DNA of 64,000 nt. Source: Anaerocolumna sp. (GTDB lineage Bacteria; Bacillota; Clostridia; Lachnospirales; Lachnospiraceae). The notes beneath the pieces are model-generated. The model made no database searches, had not been told where the DNA came from, and saw only the letters and a list, made by a program, of their open reading frames with translations. The translations under genes were made by a program, and so were the position numbers. The stretch lies in the NCBI GenBank assembly GCA_029239975.1, contig JARBTX010000011.1, positions 1-64,000 of the forward strand, given 5' to 3'. Shown here in pieces: positions 16,490 through 25,827 of the stretch. How positions within the stretch are numbered: the stretch's first letter is position 1; each line of letters opens with the position of its first letter.

Positions 16490-18082
16490 TTACTTTCTAT
16501 TTGCTGGTTCAATATTTATGCTCTTACCTTTTATTTTAGCATCCTTCATAACTTGAATAACGTCGTGCGCATATTCTCTAGGAACTTCAACAAATGTGTA
16601 TTTATCATACATATCAATGCTTCCGATTAACTTACCTGGCATACCAGTTTCACCTGCAATCGCACCTAAGATATCACCTGGTCTGGTATTTTGTTTTTTA
16701 CCAATATTTATAAACAATCTTACCATTCCTGCTTCTGCACCAGTATCACCATAATCTTCTGTATTTGATTTTTCTTCAATTTGATCATTGTCTTCGCCCA
16801 TTGTCATTTTAAGAAATGCTGCTGCAATATCAAGTGTTGTATAATCTTCAGAGTTAACACGAGCTTCAATAATCTCAATCATCTTGCTTAAATCTTCTTC
16901 TGCAATGATTGTATTAATTTTATCTAATATTTTTTCAGCTTTTACAGCTGTTACATCATTCATTGATGGTATTGGTTGAGCGATAACTTTCGTTTTGCAA
17001 TATCTTTCGATATCTTTTAATTTATATAATTCCTTACCAACAACTAATGTAAATGCTCTACCAGTTCTACCTGCACGGCCAGTTCTACCGATACGATGTA
17101 CATAGTATTCATCATCTTGTGGAATATCATAATTAAATACTGCTTCTACATCATCAACGTCAATGCCTCTAGCAGCAACATCCGTTGCAACTAAGATTTC
17201 TGTTCTACCATTACGGAAGCTATTCATTACACGGTCACGTTGTTGTTGTTTCATGTCACCATGTAGACCTTCTGCAAAATATCCTCTACCTTGAAGAGCT
17301 GATACCAATTCGTCTACTTGTCTTTTTGTATTACAAAAAACTAAAGATAATTTTGGATCATACATATCAATTAATCTGCATAACACTTCTTCTTTATTCT
17401 TTGGTTTTACTTCATAATAAAATTGTTCAATCTTTGGAACGGTTAATTCTTTCTTAACAACCTTAATTATTTCAGCACTTTTTTGATAAGTTCTTGCAAT
17501 ATCCATAATAGGTTTTGGCATTGTTGCTGAGAATAATACCGTTTGTCTTTCTTCTGGAACATCCTTTAAGATAGTCTCAATATCTTCACGGAATCCCATG
17601 TTAAGCATTTCATCTGCTTCATCAAGAACGATCATTTTAACACCATCAAATTTAACCGTTTTTCTTCTCATGTGATCCATTACACGGCCTGGTGTACCGA
17701 TTACGATTTGTGTACCTGCTTTTAAAGAACGAATTTGTTTTGAAATTTCTTGTCCGCCATAGATAGGAAGTACTTTTATTCCATGAAGATAGGTTGCTAA
17801 TTTTCTAATTTCGTCTGCTATTTGTATTGCTAATTCTCTTGTTGGAGATAATACCACTGCTTGTAATTGTTTATCTTTAGGGTCAATGGATTGTAATAAT
17901 GGAATACCAAAGGCTGCTGTCTTACCTGTACCAGTTTGTGCCTGTCCTACTATATCTTTTCCTGATAATACAATTGGTATGGCATTCGCCTGTATTGGAG
18001 ATGCTTCTTCAAACCCCATATCTACGATTGCTTTTAATATCGGTTCTATAATTCCTAATTCTTCAAATTTAACTGTTTGCAT
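16490..18082 (-). CDS. DEAD-box ATP-dependent RNA helicase (CshA/DeaD type)
   Basis: 530 aa. RecA domain 1 carries the Q motif, motif I AQTGTGKT (Lys54), TPGR and DEAD at 154-157; SAT follows. Domain 2 has the ARGIDV and HRIGRTGRAGRTG motifs. The C-terminus (~450-527, VRLFINIGKKQNTRPGDILG onward) is a DbpA-type RNA-binding domain, as in DeaD/CsdA. It remodels structured RNA in ribosome assembly or cold adaptation. AAAGGA precedes the ATG by ~13 bases. A leader of several hundred bp separates it from the upstream DHH gene's terminator; no clear promoter was assigned. Confidence 0.93.
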   Translation of the reverse strand: MQTVKFEELGIIEPILKAIVDMGFEEASPIQANAIPIVLSGKDIVGQAQTGTGKTAAFGIPLLQSIDPKDKQLQAVVLSPTRELAIQIADEIRKLATYLHGIKVLPIYGGQEISKQIRSLKAGTQIVIGTPGRVMDHMRRKTVKFDGVKMIVLDEADEMLNMGFREDIETILKDVPEERQTVLFSATMPKPIMDIARTYQKSAEIIKVVKKELTVPKIEQFYYEVKPKNKEEVLCRLIDMYDPKLSLVFCNTKRQVDELVSALQGRGYFAEGLHGDMKQQQRDRVMNSFRNGRTEILVATDVAARGIDVDDVEAVFNYDIPQDDEYYVHRIGRTGRAGRTGRAFTLVVGKELYKLKDIERYCKTKVIAQPIPSMNDVTAVKAEKILDKINTIIAEEDLSKMIEIIEARVNSEDYTTLDIAAAFLKMTMGEDNDQIEEKSNTEDYGDTGAEAGMVRLFINIGKKQNTRPGDILGAIAGETGMPGKLIGSIDMYDKYTFVEVPREYAHDVIQVMKDAKIKGKSINIEPANRK

Positions 18083-18432
18083 GTTTATCTAGTTTCCTTT
18101 CTTAACCTGAAAATCCTTTTATTATTTTATCCTGCGGCGATAGAATATAATCGATGTAACGATTAAACTTTAAAATATTACATATAAAACAAACCATAAT
18201 CACCGCTAAGCATCTGCAAAAGATATTCATCTCACTAGAGAGAAAACCCATAAAAAAAGCTCTTGTTCTTTTGAGACAGAGAGCTTAATATATCATAATT
18301 TATTCAACTATTTTTTTGCTCAAGATGCTAATCCAGATAAATGCACCGAAGGTATTATATCATGTAACTTAAAATACGTCAATTGCTTTTTCCAGAGTTT
18401 TGTATAATTTCTTAATTATTCCGTTAATTCTG
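18083..18432. other. Intergenic leader of the helicase gene and DHH terminator
   Basis: No gene seen in this 350 bp. It holds the DHH terminator at 18257-18286 and the upstream region of the helicase gene. Long leaders are common for cold-shock helicases, but no conserved riboregulator was recognised. Confidence 0.5.
18257..18286 (-). terminator. Terminator of the DHH phosphoesterase gene
   Basis: AAGCTCT (18257-18263) pairs with AGAGCTT (18280-18286), extended by inner pairs; TTTTTTT follows on the minus strand. Confidence 0.75.
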
Positions 18433-19416
18433 TCAATTTGTCACTATGTCAATACTTGTAACTATATTAAGTACACGTTTCTCAACTAACTCTGCTACTT
18501 TTAAAACTTCTTCTTTTGTTTTTATATTAGGTACAAATCCTGCTGCCATAGTTGGATGTCCGCCGCCATCACCTAACTCTTTTAATGCTTCTTTTATTAC
18601 CTTTCCTGCATCCACAGATTTGTATTCACTACGAACTGAAAACTTAAGTCCGCCAACCCGGTAGGAATATACTAACGTAACATCAACTTCAGCTAGAGCT
18701 AATAAAAAATCAGATATACTACCAATAATTGCTTCAGAACAATCATCTCCAATTTTTGCAATTCCTATTCTACCTACTATTTTTAAATTAGAAATAGCAT
18801 CCTGATAAGCTACTAAATCGGACTTTGTAAGACTACTATTTTCGAATACTCGTAGCACATCTATATTGGCTATTTTATATAGATTGCAAAATACATCAAT
18901 ATCTGAAAATGATACTCGTCTTGATAAATTCCCAGTATCCATCTTAATTCCATATAACAAACCAGTTGCAACAAAAGTGGATATAGGAATGTGATTCTCT
19001 ATAAAGTATTCACCAATAATTGTAGAACATGCACCATAATCGTTACGTATATCATAAAAACGATATCCAGTAACATCCTGAATGGGATGATGATCGATAC
19101 AGGCAATTTCAACACCAATCAAGGTTTCCATATTTACATTACCTTTTTGTCCATCCACTAGGATAATTTCATCATCTGACTGGATACTTATGTCATTAAT
19201 ATTAAACACTTCAATGTGGAGCATTTCTATCATTTTTAGCGTATTATGTTTATCAATTTGACCATTAAAACAAATGGTAGAGTCTATATTCTTAAAATTA
19301 AGCAGACTTTGTAAGCCCAATGCAGAAGCTAGTGCATCTTGATCAGGATAATTATGCATTTGTATGTAGATGTGTTTTTTTGTAATCTTTTTAATTAATT
19401 CATCTAACTTCGTCAT
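18433..19416 (-). CDS. DHH-family phosphoesterase (NrnA-like)
   Basis: 327 aa. The N-terminal DHH domain has the metal-binding HNYPDQDALAS and IDHHP blocks, and the C-terminal DHHA1 domain has GDGGGHPTMAAGF. Proteins of this layout degrade nanoRNA or pApA and some also dephosphorylate pAp. Note HNYPDQDAL in place of the more usual HxxPDGDA, Gly replaced by Gln. Cytosolic. Between clpB (terminator in the gap) and the helicase gene. Confidence 0.85.
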   Translation of the reverse strand: MTKLDELIKKITKKHIYIQMHNYPDQDALASALGLQSLLNFKNIDSTICFNGQIDKHNTLKMIEMLHIEVFNINDISIQSDDEIILVDGQKGNVNMETLIGVEIACIDHHPIQDVTGYRFYDIRNDYGACSTIIGEYFIENHIPISTFVATGLLYGIKMDTGNLSRRVSFSDIDVFCNLYKIANIDVLRVFENSSLTKSDLVAYQDAISNLKIVGRIGIAKIGDDCSEAIIGSISDFLLALAEVDVTLVYSYRVGGLKFSVRSEYKSVDAGKVIKEALKELGDGGGHPTMAAGFVPNIKTKEEVLKVAELVEKRVLNIVTSIDIVTN

Positions 19417-19488
19417 TATTCCGGTCCCTTTCGCTTCTGCAATATTTAATGCTATTATATCCGATATTTATGAAAAAAGCACGTAAAA

Positions 19489-19553
19489 AAGTGGAGCTTC
19501 TTATATCGTAGATATTAATAAAATCCCAATTCAGTATATAAGAAATTCCACTT
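19489..19553 (-). terminator. Terminator of clpB
   Basis: 18-base arms AAGTGGAGCTTCTTATAT (19489-19506) and ATATAAGAAATTCCACTT (19536-19553) pair with two mismatches. A T run follows on the minus strand. Confidence 0.75.
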
Positions 19554-19587
19554 CTTTTATGACAAATATGCAATTTTAATTACTAAA

Positions 19588-22179
19588 TTAAGAATTATTG
19601 TTGACTTTTGCAATAAGACTTCCATCTTCATTATGAATTACTATCGTATCCTGTTCATGAACTTGATCTGATAGAATTAATCTAGCACTTAAAGTTTCCA
19701 CATTTTTTTGTAAATATCGCTTTAATGGCCTTGCTCCATAAACAGGGTCATATGCTTTAGCTATTACTAAATCTTTTGCACTTTCCGTAAGTTCAATGGT
19801 TATTTCTTTATCAGCAAGACGATTGTTCAAATCATTAATTAACAGCTCTATAATATCTCTTATATTTGCTTTTGATAATGGCTTAAACATAATAATTTCA
19901 TCTAATCTATTTAAAAACTCAGGTCTAAAATGATTTCTTAAATCATTCATAACGAAATTCTCACATTCCATTGAAATCTCACCAGACTCATCAATTCCTT
20001 CCAAAAGATAGGAAGAACCAATGTTAGAGGTCATAATTAATATGGTATTTTTAAAATCCACCGTTCTACCCTGTGAATCTGTAATTCTTCCATCGTCTAA
20101 CACTTGTAGTAAGACATTAAATACATCTGGATGTGCTTTTTCAATCTCATCAAATAACACGACTGAATATGGTTTTCTCCGAACGGCCTCTGTTAATTGT
20201 CCACCTTCGTCATAGCCTACATATCCTGGTGGTGCTCCGATCAGTCTTGAAACTGAGTATTTTTCCATATATTCACTCATATCAATACGAACCATATTTT
20301 GTTCATTATCAAAAAGTGATGCTGCTAAAGCTTTAGCAAGTTCTGTTTTACCAACACCTGTAGGCCCTAGGAAAAGAAAGGAACCAATAGGTTTAGTTGG
20401 ATCTTTTATTCCAGCTTTAGATCTTAAGATTGCGTCTGTTACTCTAGCTACCCCATCTTCTTGCCCAATCACTCGTTTATGAAGTTCGGTATCTAAGTGT
20501 AGTGTTTTTTTCCTTTCACTTTCTGTTAATTTTGCAACTGGTATACCCGTCCATCTCGATACAATTTTAGCGATTTCTTCTTCACTAACATTCTCATGAA
20601 CTAAAGTATGTTCTTCTTTCTTAACCTTTTCTTCTTCTATTTGAAGTTGTTTTGTTAGGGATGGTAATGTACCATACTTTAATTCTGCAGCTTTATTTAA
20701 ATCATAATTTCTTTCTGCAATCTCTATTTCGTTATTTAATACTTCTAATTCTTCTCTTAATTTCTGTACTCGTTCTACGGCTGATTTTTCGGCATCCCAC
20801 TTGGATTTTTCGAATGCAAATTGTTCCTTTGATTCTGCTAACTCTTTTTGTAAATCTTCTAAACGTTCCTGACTTAAACGATCCGTTTCTTTTTTAAGAG
20901 CTGCTTCTTCAATTTCCATTTGCATAATACGCCTGCTTATATCGTCTAATTCTGTTGGCATAGAATCTAATTCTGTTTTGATTAACGCACAAGCTTCATC
21001 TACTAAGTCAATGGCTTTATCCGGTAGGAAACGGTCGGAAATATAACGGTTTGATAGAATTGCTGCAGATACGAGTGCACTATCTGTAATTTTAACACCA
21101 TGAAATACTTCGTAACGGTCTTTTAACCCTCTTAATATTGAGATGGTATCTTCTACCGTTGGTTCATCTACTAAAACTGGTTGGAAACGTCTCTCTAGGG
21201 CCGCATCTTTTTCGATATACATGCGATATTCATTTAAAGTAGTTGCTCCGATACAGTGTAATTCGCCACGAGCTAGCATTGGTTTTAACATATTACCAGC
21301 ATCCATTGCACCTTCCGTTTTACCCGCACCTACAATGGTATGAAGTTCGTCAATAAATAATATAATTTGCCCATCACTGTTCTTAACTTCTTCTAATACA
21401 GCTTTCAATCTTTCTTCAAACTCACCACGGTATTTTGCTCCTGCTACCAATGCTCCCATATCTAGTGCAAATATTTTCTTATTCTTTAATGCATCAGGAA
21501 CATCACCACGTACAATTCGTTGTGCCAATCCTTCTACAACAGTAGTTTTACCAACACCTGGTTCTCCAATTAATACTGGATTGTTTTTTGTTTTTCTAGA
21601 AAGAATTCTAATTACATTACGAATTTCTGAATCCCTACCAATGACAGGATCTAGTTTTTGATTTTTCGCTCTTTCTACAAGATCTGAACCGTACTTTTCT
21701 AACGTATCATAGGTAGCTTCTGGATTATCACTAGTTACCTTTTGATTACCACGTACAGTGGCTAACGCTTGTAAGAAACCATCTCTAGTTATTCTAAAAT
21801 TCTTTACTAACTCGTTTATTTCTTTATTTGGCTGTTTTAACATGCTTAAGAATAAGTGCTCCACAGAAACATACTCATCACCCATCTGTTTTGCTTCATT
21901 CTCTGCATAAATAAGCACTTTATTTAAATCATTGCTAATATATACTTGACCACCAACAACTTTTGGTCTTTTCTTAAGTAATCCTTCCACTTGAGCTAGA
22001 AAAACTTCAATTGTAACGTCCATTTTCTTTAATAACTTTTGAATTAAACTATCTTCAACTACAATTAAGCTATACAATAAATGCTCTTGGTCAATTTCTT
22101 GATGTCCATGATCATATGCGATTCGTTCACAATCTTGCACTACTTGCATGGATTTTTGTGTGAATTTATTAATGTTCAT
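19588..22179 (-). CDS. clpB: ATP-dependent disaggregase ClpB
   Basis: 863 aa, full length. The N-terminal Clp_N repeats (~1-145) are followed by AAA domain 1 with Walker A GEPGVGKT (205-212), a long coiled-coil middle domain rich in Glu/Lys (~400-530), and AAA domain 2 with GPTGVGKT and the GYVGYDEGG pore loop. The presence of the middle domain and lack of a ClpP-binding loop make it ClpB rather than ClpC. It works with DnaK to rescue aggregates. AGGAGG precedes the ATG. Neither a CIRCE element nor a clear CtsR heptad repeat is seen in the promoter region. Confidence 0.96.
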   Translation of the reverse strand: MNINKFTQKSMQVVQDCERIAYDHGHQEIDQEHLLYSLIVVEDSLIQKLLKKMDVTIEVFLAQVEGLLKKRPKVVGGQVYISNDLNKVLIYAENEAKQMGDEYVSVEHLFLSMLKQPNKEINELVKNFRITRDGFLQALATVRGNQKVTSDNPEATYDTLEKYGSDLVERAKNQKLDPVIGRDSEIRNVIRILSRKTKNNPVLIGEPGVGKTTVVEGLAQRIVRGDVPDALKNKKIFALDMGALVAGAKYRGEFEERLKAVLEEVKNSDGQIILFIDELHTIVGAGKTEGAMDAGNMLKPMLARGELHCIGATTLNEYRMYIEKDAALERRFQPVLVDEPTVEDTISILRGLKDRYEVFHGVKITDSALVSAAILSNRYISDRFLPDKAIDLVDEACALIKTELDSMPTELDDISRRIMQMEIEEAALKKETDRLSQERLEDLQKELAESKEQFAFEKSKWDAEKSAVERVQKLREELEVLNNEIEIAERNYDLNKAAELKYGTLPSLTKQLQIEEEKVKKEEHTLVHENVSEEEIAKIVSRWTGIPVAKLTESERKKTLHLDTELHKRVIGQEDGVARVTDAILRSKAGIKDPTKPIGSFLFLGPTGVGKTELAKALAASLFDNEQNMVRIDMSEYMEKYSVSRLIGAPPGYVGYDEGGQLTEAVRRKPYSVVLFDEIEKAHPDVFNVLLQVLDDGRITDSQGRTVDFKNTILIMTSNIGSSYLLEGIDESGEISMECENFVMNDLRNHFRPEFLNRLDEIIMFKPLSKANIRDIIELLINDLNNRLADKEITIELTESAKDLVIAKAYDPVYGARPLKRYLQKNVETLSARLILSDQVHEQDTIVIHNEDGSLIAKVNNNS

Positions 22180-22214
22180 TCTTCTACCTCCTGTACAATG
22201 TTTGTTCTATAACT

Positions 22215-22243
22215 AATATAACACTTATAATAAAAGAATGCAA
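22215..22243 (-). promoter_or_regulatory. Promoter of clpB
   Basis: TTGCAT (22238-22243), 17 bp, TATATT (22215-22220) on the minus strand. No heat-shock operator recognised around it. Confidence 0.6.
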
Positions 22244-22313
22244 GGGGATTTGTTAACATTTTTTTATTGAGTATTCCATATTATAATACAAAGTGTTAAA
22301 TATAAGGACCATT

Positions 22314-23615
22314 ATGGAAATATATGTAGTTCAGCCAGGCGATACAATCTATTCAATAGCAGAAAAATTCAATTTGCCATATCAGAAAATAGTATATGAT
22401 AGTAATATTCCACCTGATTACAGAATTGTTAACGGGCAGATTGTTCTATTAGCATACCCGAAACAAACCTATAAAGTACAATTAGGTGACACCTGGAAAA
22501 GTATAGCAGAAGCAAACGGCATCTCAATCATTCAGTTATTGCAAAATAATCCCTTTCTAGGAGACCGAGATTATTTAAACATAGGAGAAGAGTTAGTTAT
22601 AAGTTATGAAAAAAATGAAAAACCCTTAGAAGTGAATTCGTATATTTTTTCTTTTATAGATAGCACCATATTAAAAAAATCATTACCCTATTTAACTTAT
22701 ATCACAATTGCTGGATACCGAGTGAATGCGTTTGCTAAAATAGACGCTCCCAATGATTCATTTATTATTCAAACAGCAAAAGAATATGGCGTAGCACCAA
22801 TTATGATGTTATCAACATTTTCGGAGCAAGGAAGAGGAAGTTTTGGAATTACCCATAAAATTTTAAATGATGAAGCATTACAGAATGAATTGATTAATTC
22901 TATTATATATAACTTAAGAGAAAGAAGGCTTAGTGGTGTTAATTTCGGTATTGTACATATCATCCGTGAAGATTTACAAAGTTACGTTAATCTAATAGCA
23001 AAAACAAAAGAAGTACTACAAAGTGAAGGATTCCTAGTTCATGTAACATTAGTACCAAATACGTTTCAATTTAAAATGAATGAACCTAATAGCGACACTT
23101 ATATTGCACAAATAGGTCAAGTAGCTGACCGTGTAATTTTATTATCCTATGCATGGGCATCCGCATATGTACCAGCTTTCGAGCAGACAACACTTCCATT
23201 TTTAAGGAGTTATGTAGAATATGTTTTAACACAAGTGCCCCCTGAAAAAATTTCTTTAGGTTATACAAGAATAGCATATGATTGGGAATTACCTTATGTA
23301 GAAGATGAATCTCCTGTTACAGCACTTGCAAATTGGCAAGCTTTAGCATTAGCAAGTGAAATCGGTATAGATCTTGGATTTGATGAATATCATGTGACTC
23401 CTTACTATCGCTATTATACAGAAGGTATTGAACATTTTGTTTGGTTTAAAGATGCAAGAACATTTGATGCTATATTAGACATGGTAATAGAATTTAACCT
23501 TAGTGGAATCAGTATATGGAATACCATGGATTTTACACCACAGCTATGGGTTACTCTTAATTCTCAGTATAATACTTCAAAAATTTTAAATGTAACTTCG
23601 CAGTTACTAACGTAA
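22314..23615 (+). CDS. LysM-GH18 spore-type protein, catalytic residues absent (copy 1)
   Basis: 433 aa from the ATG at 22314 with AAGGA upstream; a GTG at 22293 is less likely. Two N-terminal LysM domains (~2-48 and ~52-98) bind peptidoglycan. They are followed by a GH18 fold like that of the spore cortex enzyme SleL/YaaH. The catalytic DxE after the GVN strand is replaced: Gly212 and Val214 (GVNFGIVHI). The rest of the fold (YDWELPY, GISIWNTMDF) is kept. There is no signal peptide, as usual for this spore-associated group. A CATATTATA element at ~22275-22290 recalls mother-cell sigma-E/K promoters. Probably a wall-binding structural spore protein; inactivity is inferred. Confidence 0.8.
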   Translation: MEIYVVQPGDTIYSIAEKFNLPYQKIVYDSNIPPDYRIVNGQIVLLAYPKQTYKVQLGDTWKSIAEANGISIIQLLQNNPFLGDRDYLNIGEELVISYEKNEKPLEVNSYIFSFIDSTILKKSLPYLTYITIAGYRVNAFAKIDAPNDSFIIQTAKEYGVAPIMMLSTFSEQGRGSFGITHKILNDEALQNELINSIIYNLRERRLSGVNFGIVHIIREDLQSYVNLIAKTKEVLQSEGFLVHVTLVPNTFQFKMNEPNSDTYIAQIGQVADRVILLSYAWASAYVPAFEQTTLPFLRSYVEYVLTQVPPEKISLGYTRIAYDWELPYVEDESPVTALANWQALALASEIGIDLGFDEYHVTPYYRYYTEGIEHFVWFKDARTFDAILDMVIEFNLSGISIWNTMDFTPQLWVTLNSQYNTSKILNVTSQLLT

Positions 23616-23623
23616 CGTTACAA

Positions 23624-23663
23624 ACGGAATAGATGTATAAGTATTATTATACATCTGTTCCGT
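23624..23663. terminator. Inverted repeat between convergent LysM and FMN-protein genes
   Basis: ACGGAATAGATGTATAA (23624-23640) pairs with TTATACATCTGTTCCGT with one G-T pair. The T tract is weak on both strands, so it is a likely but not classic terminator. Confidence 0.55.
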
Positions 23664-23709
23664 TCAAAGTAGTAAATATGCTAATTTGTAACAACCTTAC
23701 CTAAACTAT

Positions 23710-24129
23710 TTATAAATTTCCACTAGCTTCCTTCCAATCAACCAAAAGATTATAGCGTTTTGTTATAAAGCGTAAAACGCAATAATTCGGATCTTCTGGA
23801 CCAGAGAAATGATTATATAAACCGTTATACCACATTTCTTTTCTTACATCTGAATCAGTAATAATTTCCATTGTTCCAACCAAGGTGATATTATAATCAT
23901 CTGCATTAAAACAAATACTAGCACGATTACAGTTATCAATACGGTTCGTTCTAGTCCCACCAAGCCCTGTACAAAATGTAATCCAATTGATTCCATCCGA
24001 TTGTGACGCTGTTATAGTTGAGGTAGTGGGATAGCCATCCAAGTCAATCAAAGATATAGAACAATATGTTCCCTCACCTGAATTTTTCTTAATTATTTCT
24101 CCTGCTCTTTTTATAACTTCTTGTATCAT
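23710..24129 (-). CDS. FMN-binding split-barrel protein (PNPOx-like)
   Basis: 139 aa. A pyridoxamine-phosphate-oxidase-like split barrel with SLIDLDGYPTTSTI and the TRTNRIDNCNRASICF segment of the general-stress/FMN-binding group. Small flavin- or F420-like reductases of unknown substrate belong here. AAAGGAGG precedes the ATG. It is convergent with the LysM-GH18 gene and monocistronic. A second, more distant split-barrel protein lies at 53264-53719. Confidence 0.72.
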   Translation of the reverse strand: MIQEVIKRAGEIIKKNSGEGTYCSISLIDLDGYPTTSTITASQSDGINWITFCTGLGGTRTNRIDNCNRASICFNADDYNITLVGTMEIITDSDVRKEMWYNGLYNHFSGPEDPNYCVLRFITKRYNLLVDWKEASGNL

Positions 24130-24256
24130 TTGTAATCCTCCTTTTTAGTTATCTGACAATAAACCATAGTTGAATCATAAATAACGTATTCATTAGCTTG
24201 TTTTTGTGTGTCCTACATAATAAATATATTATTTTCTTACATATTTTATTCTGAAT

Positions 24257-24280
24257 AACATGACAGCTATATGTCATGTT
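24257..24280. repeat. Perfect 9-bp inverted repeat in the gap before the second LysM gene
   Basis: AACATGACA (24257-24265) / TGTCATGTT (24272-24280) with a 6-nt loop. No T run follows. The surrounding 24130-24410 gap holds no gene. Confidence 0.5.
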
Positions 24281-24410
24281 GCCTATATAAATATCTAGTT
24301 CTCTTAAAATTAGTGACAAAGTGATTTTACCTTGTTTTAGCTGCTGTTATTATTCATAATAATGAACAATAGAAATATATTTATATAGATAAAACTATAA
24401 GAGGAACATA

Positions 24411-25775
24411 ATGATTATACATATTGTGCAGTCGGGTGAAACTATTGACTCAATAGCAGAAACCTATGATGTTCCAGTTGACAGGCTTATTGTTGAAAAT
24501 GGTATACAAACACCAGATAATTTAGCTGTTGGTCAAACTATTGTTATTATATATCCTTTGCAGACTTATACCATACAAGATGGTGATACATTAACTAGCA
24601 TTGCAGAAAGTCAAAATGTTTCTCTCATGCAACTATTAAGAAATAACCCATATTTATCAGACAGAGAATATATTTATCCTGGCGAAACCATCGTTATCTC
24701 TTATGACACAGAAAAAGTTGGTACGTTCGCAACAAGTGGATATGCTTATTCGTTTTTTTCAATGGATATATTAAGAAAAACTTTACCCTTCTTAACATAC
24801 CTTACTGTATTTAATTATAGAGCAACCATAGACGGTGAAATAATCGATATTGATGACCAGGAAGTTGTTAATACAGCAAAAGCATATGGCGTTGCTCCTA
24901 TGATGTTAGTGTCTACTATTTCCGAATATGGGGTTGGTAGTAGTGAAGTTGCTTTCGCAATCTTGAATAGCCCTGATATACAAGATCGATTAATAGATAA
25001 TATAATGGACATTATAAAAAGAAAAGGATATTATGGTTTAAATGTATATTATCAGTTTTTAAAACCCGAAAATCAGGAACTTGTAGAGAATTTTATAATA
25101 AAAATAAGTTTACGCTTAAAAAGTGAAGGATATCGATTCTTAGTTACAGTTACTCCAAGGATTAACATCGAAGGAGCCTCTATGGATTTTGAAAGAATAG
25201 ATTATACTACGATTGCACAATATACCGATGGCATACTATTCTTATCCTATGATTGGGGATATTCTTATGGTCCACCTACTTCTGTAACTCCGGTAAATGT
25301 AGCCTTAGAAGTACTAAACTATATCTTAACTATGATTCCACCTGATAAAATATTTCAAGGTTTACCAGTCATTGGATACGACTGGAAGCTTCCATACATT
25401 CCTGGGTATACCGTAGCAAATGCGATTACTTCAGACGCTGCTGTACAATTGGCCGCTGATATGGGTGTACCAATAATTTATAGTGAAATAGCACAAGCAC
25501 CATATTTTTTCTATAATGACCCAGATTTACATATTGTTTGGTTTAAGGATGCAAGAAGTATTGATACCATCATAAGAATTGTTCCTAGATATGGATTACA
25601 AGGGACTTCCATCTGGAACATAATGCATTTTTTTGCCCAAATGTGGTTTATTATTAATAATACCTTTGATATTAAAAAGGTTGAAAACTTGAATAATGTT
25701 GAAAACTTAGACAATGTTGAAAACTTAGATAATGTTGAAAACTTAGATAATGTTGAAAACTTAGATAATTTCTAA
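24411..25775 (+). CDS. LysM-GH18 spore-type protein, catalytic residues absent (copy 2)
   Basis: 454 aa. Same architecture as the 22314 protein: two LysM domains (~2-48, ~52-98) and a GH18-like barrel. The catalytic positions after GLN are Tyr213 and Gln215 (GLNVYYQFL) instead of Asp and Glu, so it too should be inactive as a glycosidase. GAGGAA is four bases before the ATG. The C-terminus ends in five exact-to-near-exact VENLDN repeats encoded by an 18-bp minisatellite, absent from copy 1. The two genes are probably an old duplication separated by the FMN-protein gene. Likely spore cortex or coat associated. Confidence 0.8.
   Translation: MIIHIVQSGETIDSIAETYDVPVDRLIVENGIQTPDNLAVGQTIVIIYPLQTYTIQDGDTLTSIAESQNVSLMQLLRNNPYLSDREYIYPGETIVISYDTEKVGTFATSGYAYSFFSMDILRKTLPFLTYLTVFNYRATIDGEIIDIDDQEVVNTAKAYGVAPMMLVSTISEYGVGSSEVAFAILNSPDIQDRLIDNIMDIIKRKGYYGLNVYYQFLKPENQELVENFIIKISLRLKSEGYRFLVTVTPRINIEGASMDFERIDYTTIAQYTDGILFLSYDWGYSYGPPTSVTPVNVALEVLNYILTMIPPDKIFQGLPVIGYDWKLPYIPGYTVANAITSDAAVQLAADMGVPIIYSEIAQAPYFFYNDPDLHIVWFKDARSIDTIIRIVPRYGLQGTSIWNIMHFFAQMWFIINNTFDIKKVENLNNVENLDNVENLDNVENLDNVENLDNF
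25680..25769 (+). repeat. In-frame 18-bp minisatellite, five units
   Basis: Five tandem 18-bp copies of GTTGAAAACTTAGATAAT (early units differ by one to three bases) encode VENLNN/VENLDN at the end of the LysM-GH18 protein. In-frame length means copy number can change without frameshift. Confidence 0.9.
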
Positions 25776-25777
25776 AT

Positions 25778-25822
25778 AAAAAGCAACGATTCGTTTCTTA
25801 CAAAAACAAATCGTTGCTTTTT
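25778..25822. terminator. Bidirectional terminator between convergent LysM-GH18 and ROK genes
   Basis: AAAAAGCAACGAT (25778-25790) / ATCGTTGCTTTTT (25810-25822), 13 bp, with T runs on both strands. Confidence 0.85.
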
Positions 25823-25827
25823 ATCAT

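Noticed and set aside
22200-22260. CIRCE or CtsR operator upstream of clpB
   Set aside because: No TTAGCACTC-N9-GAGTGCTAA and no GGTCAAA repeats seen.
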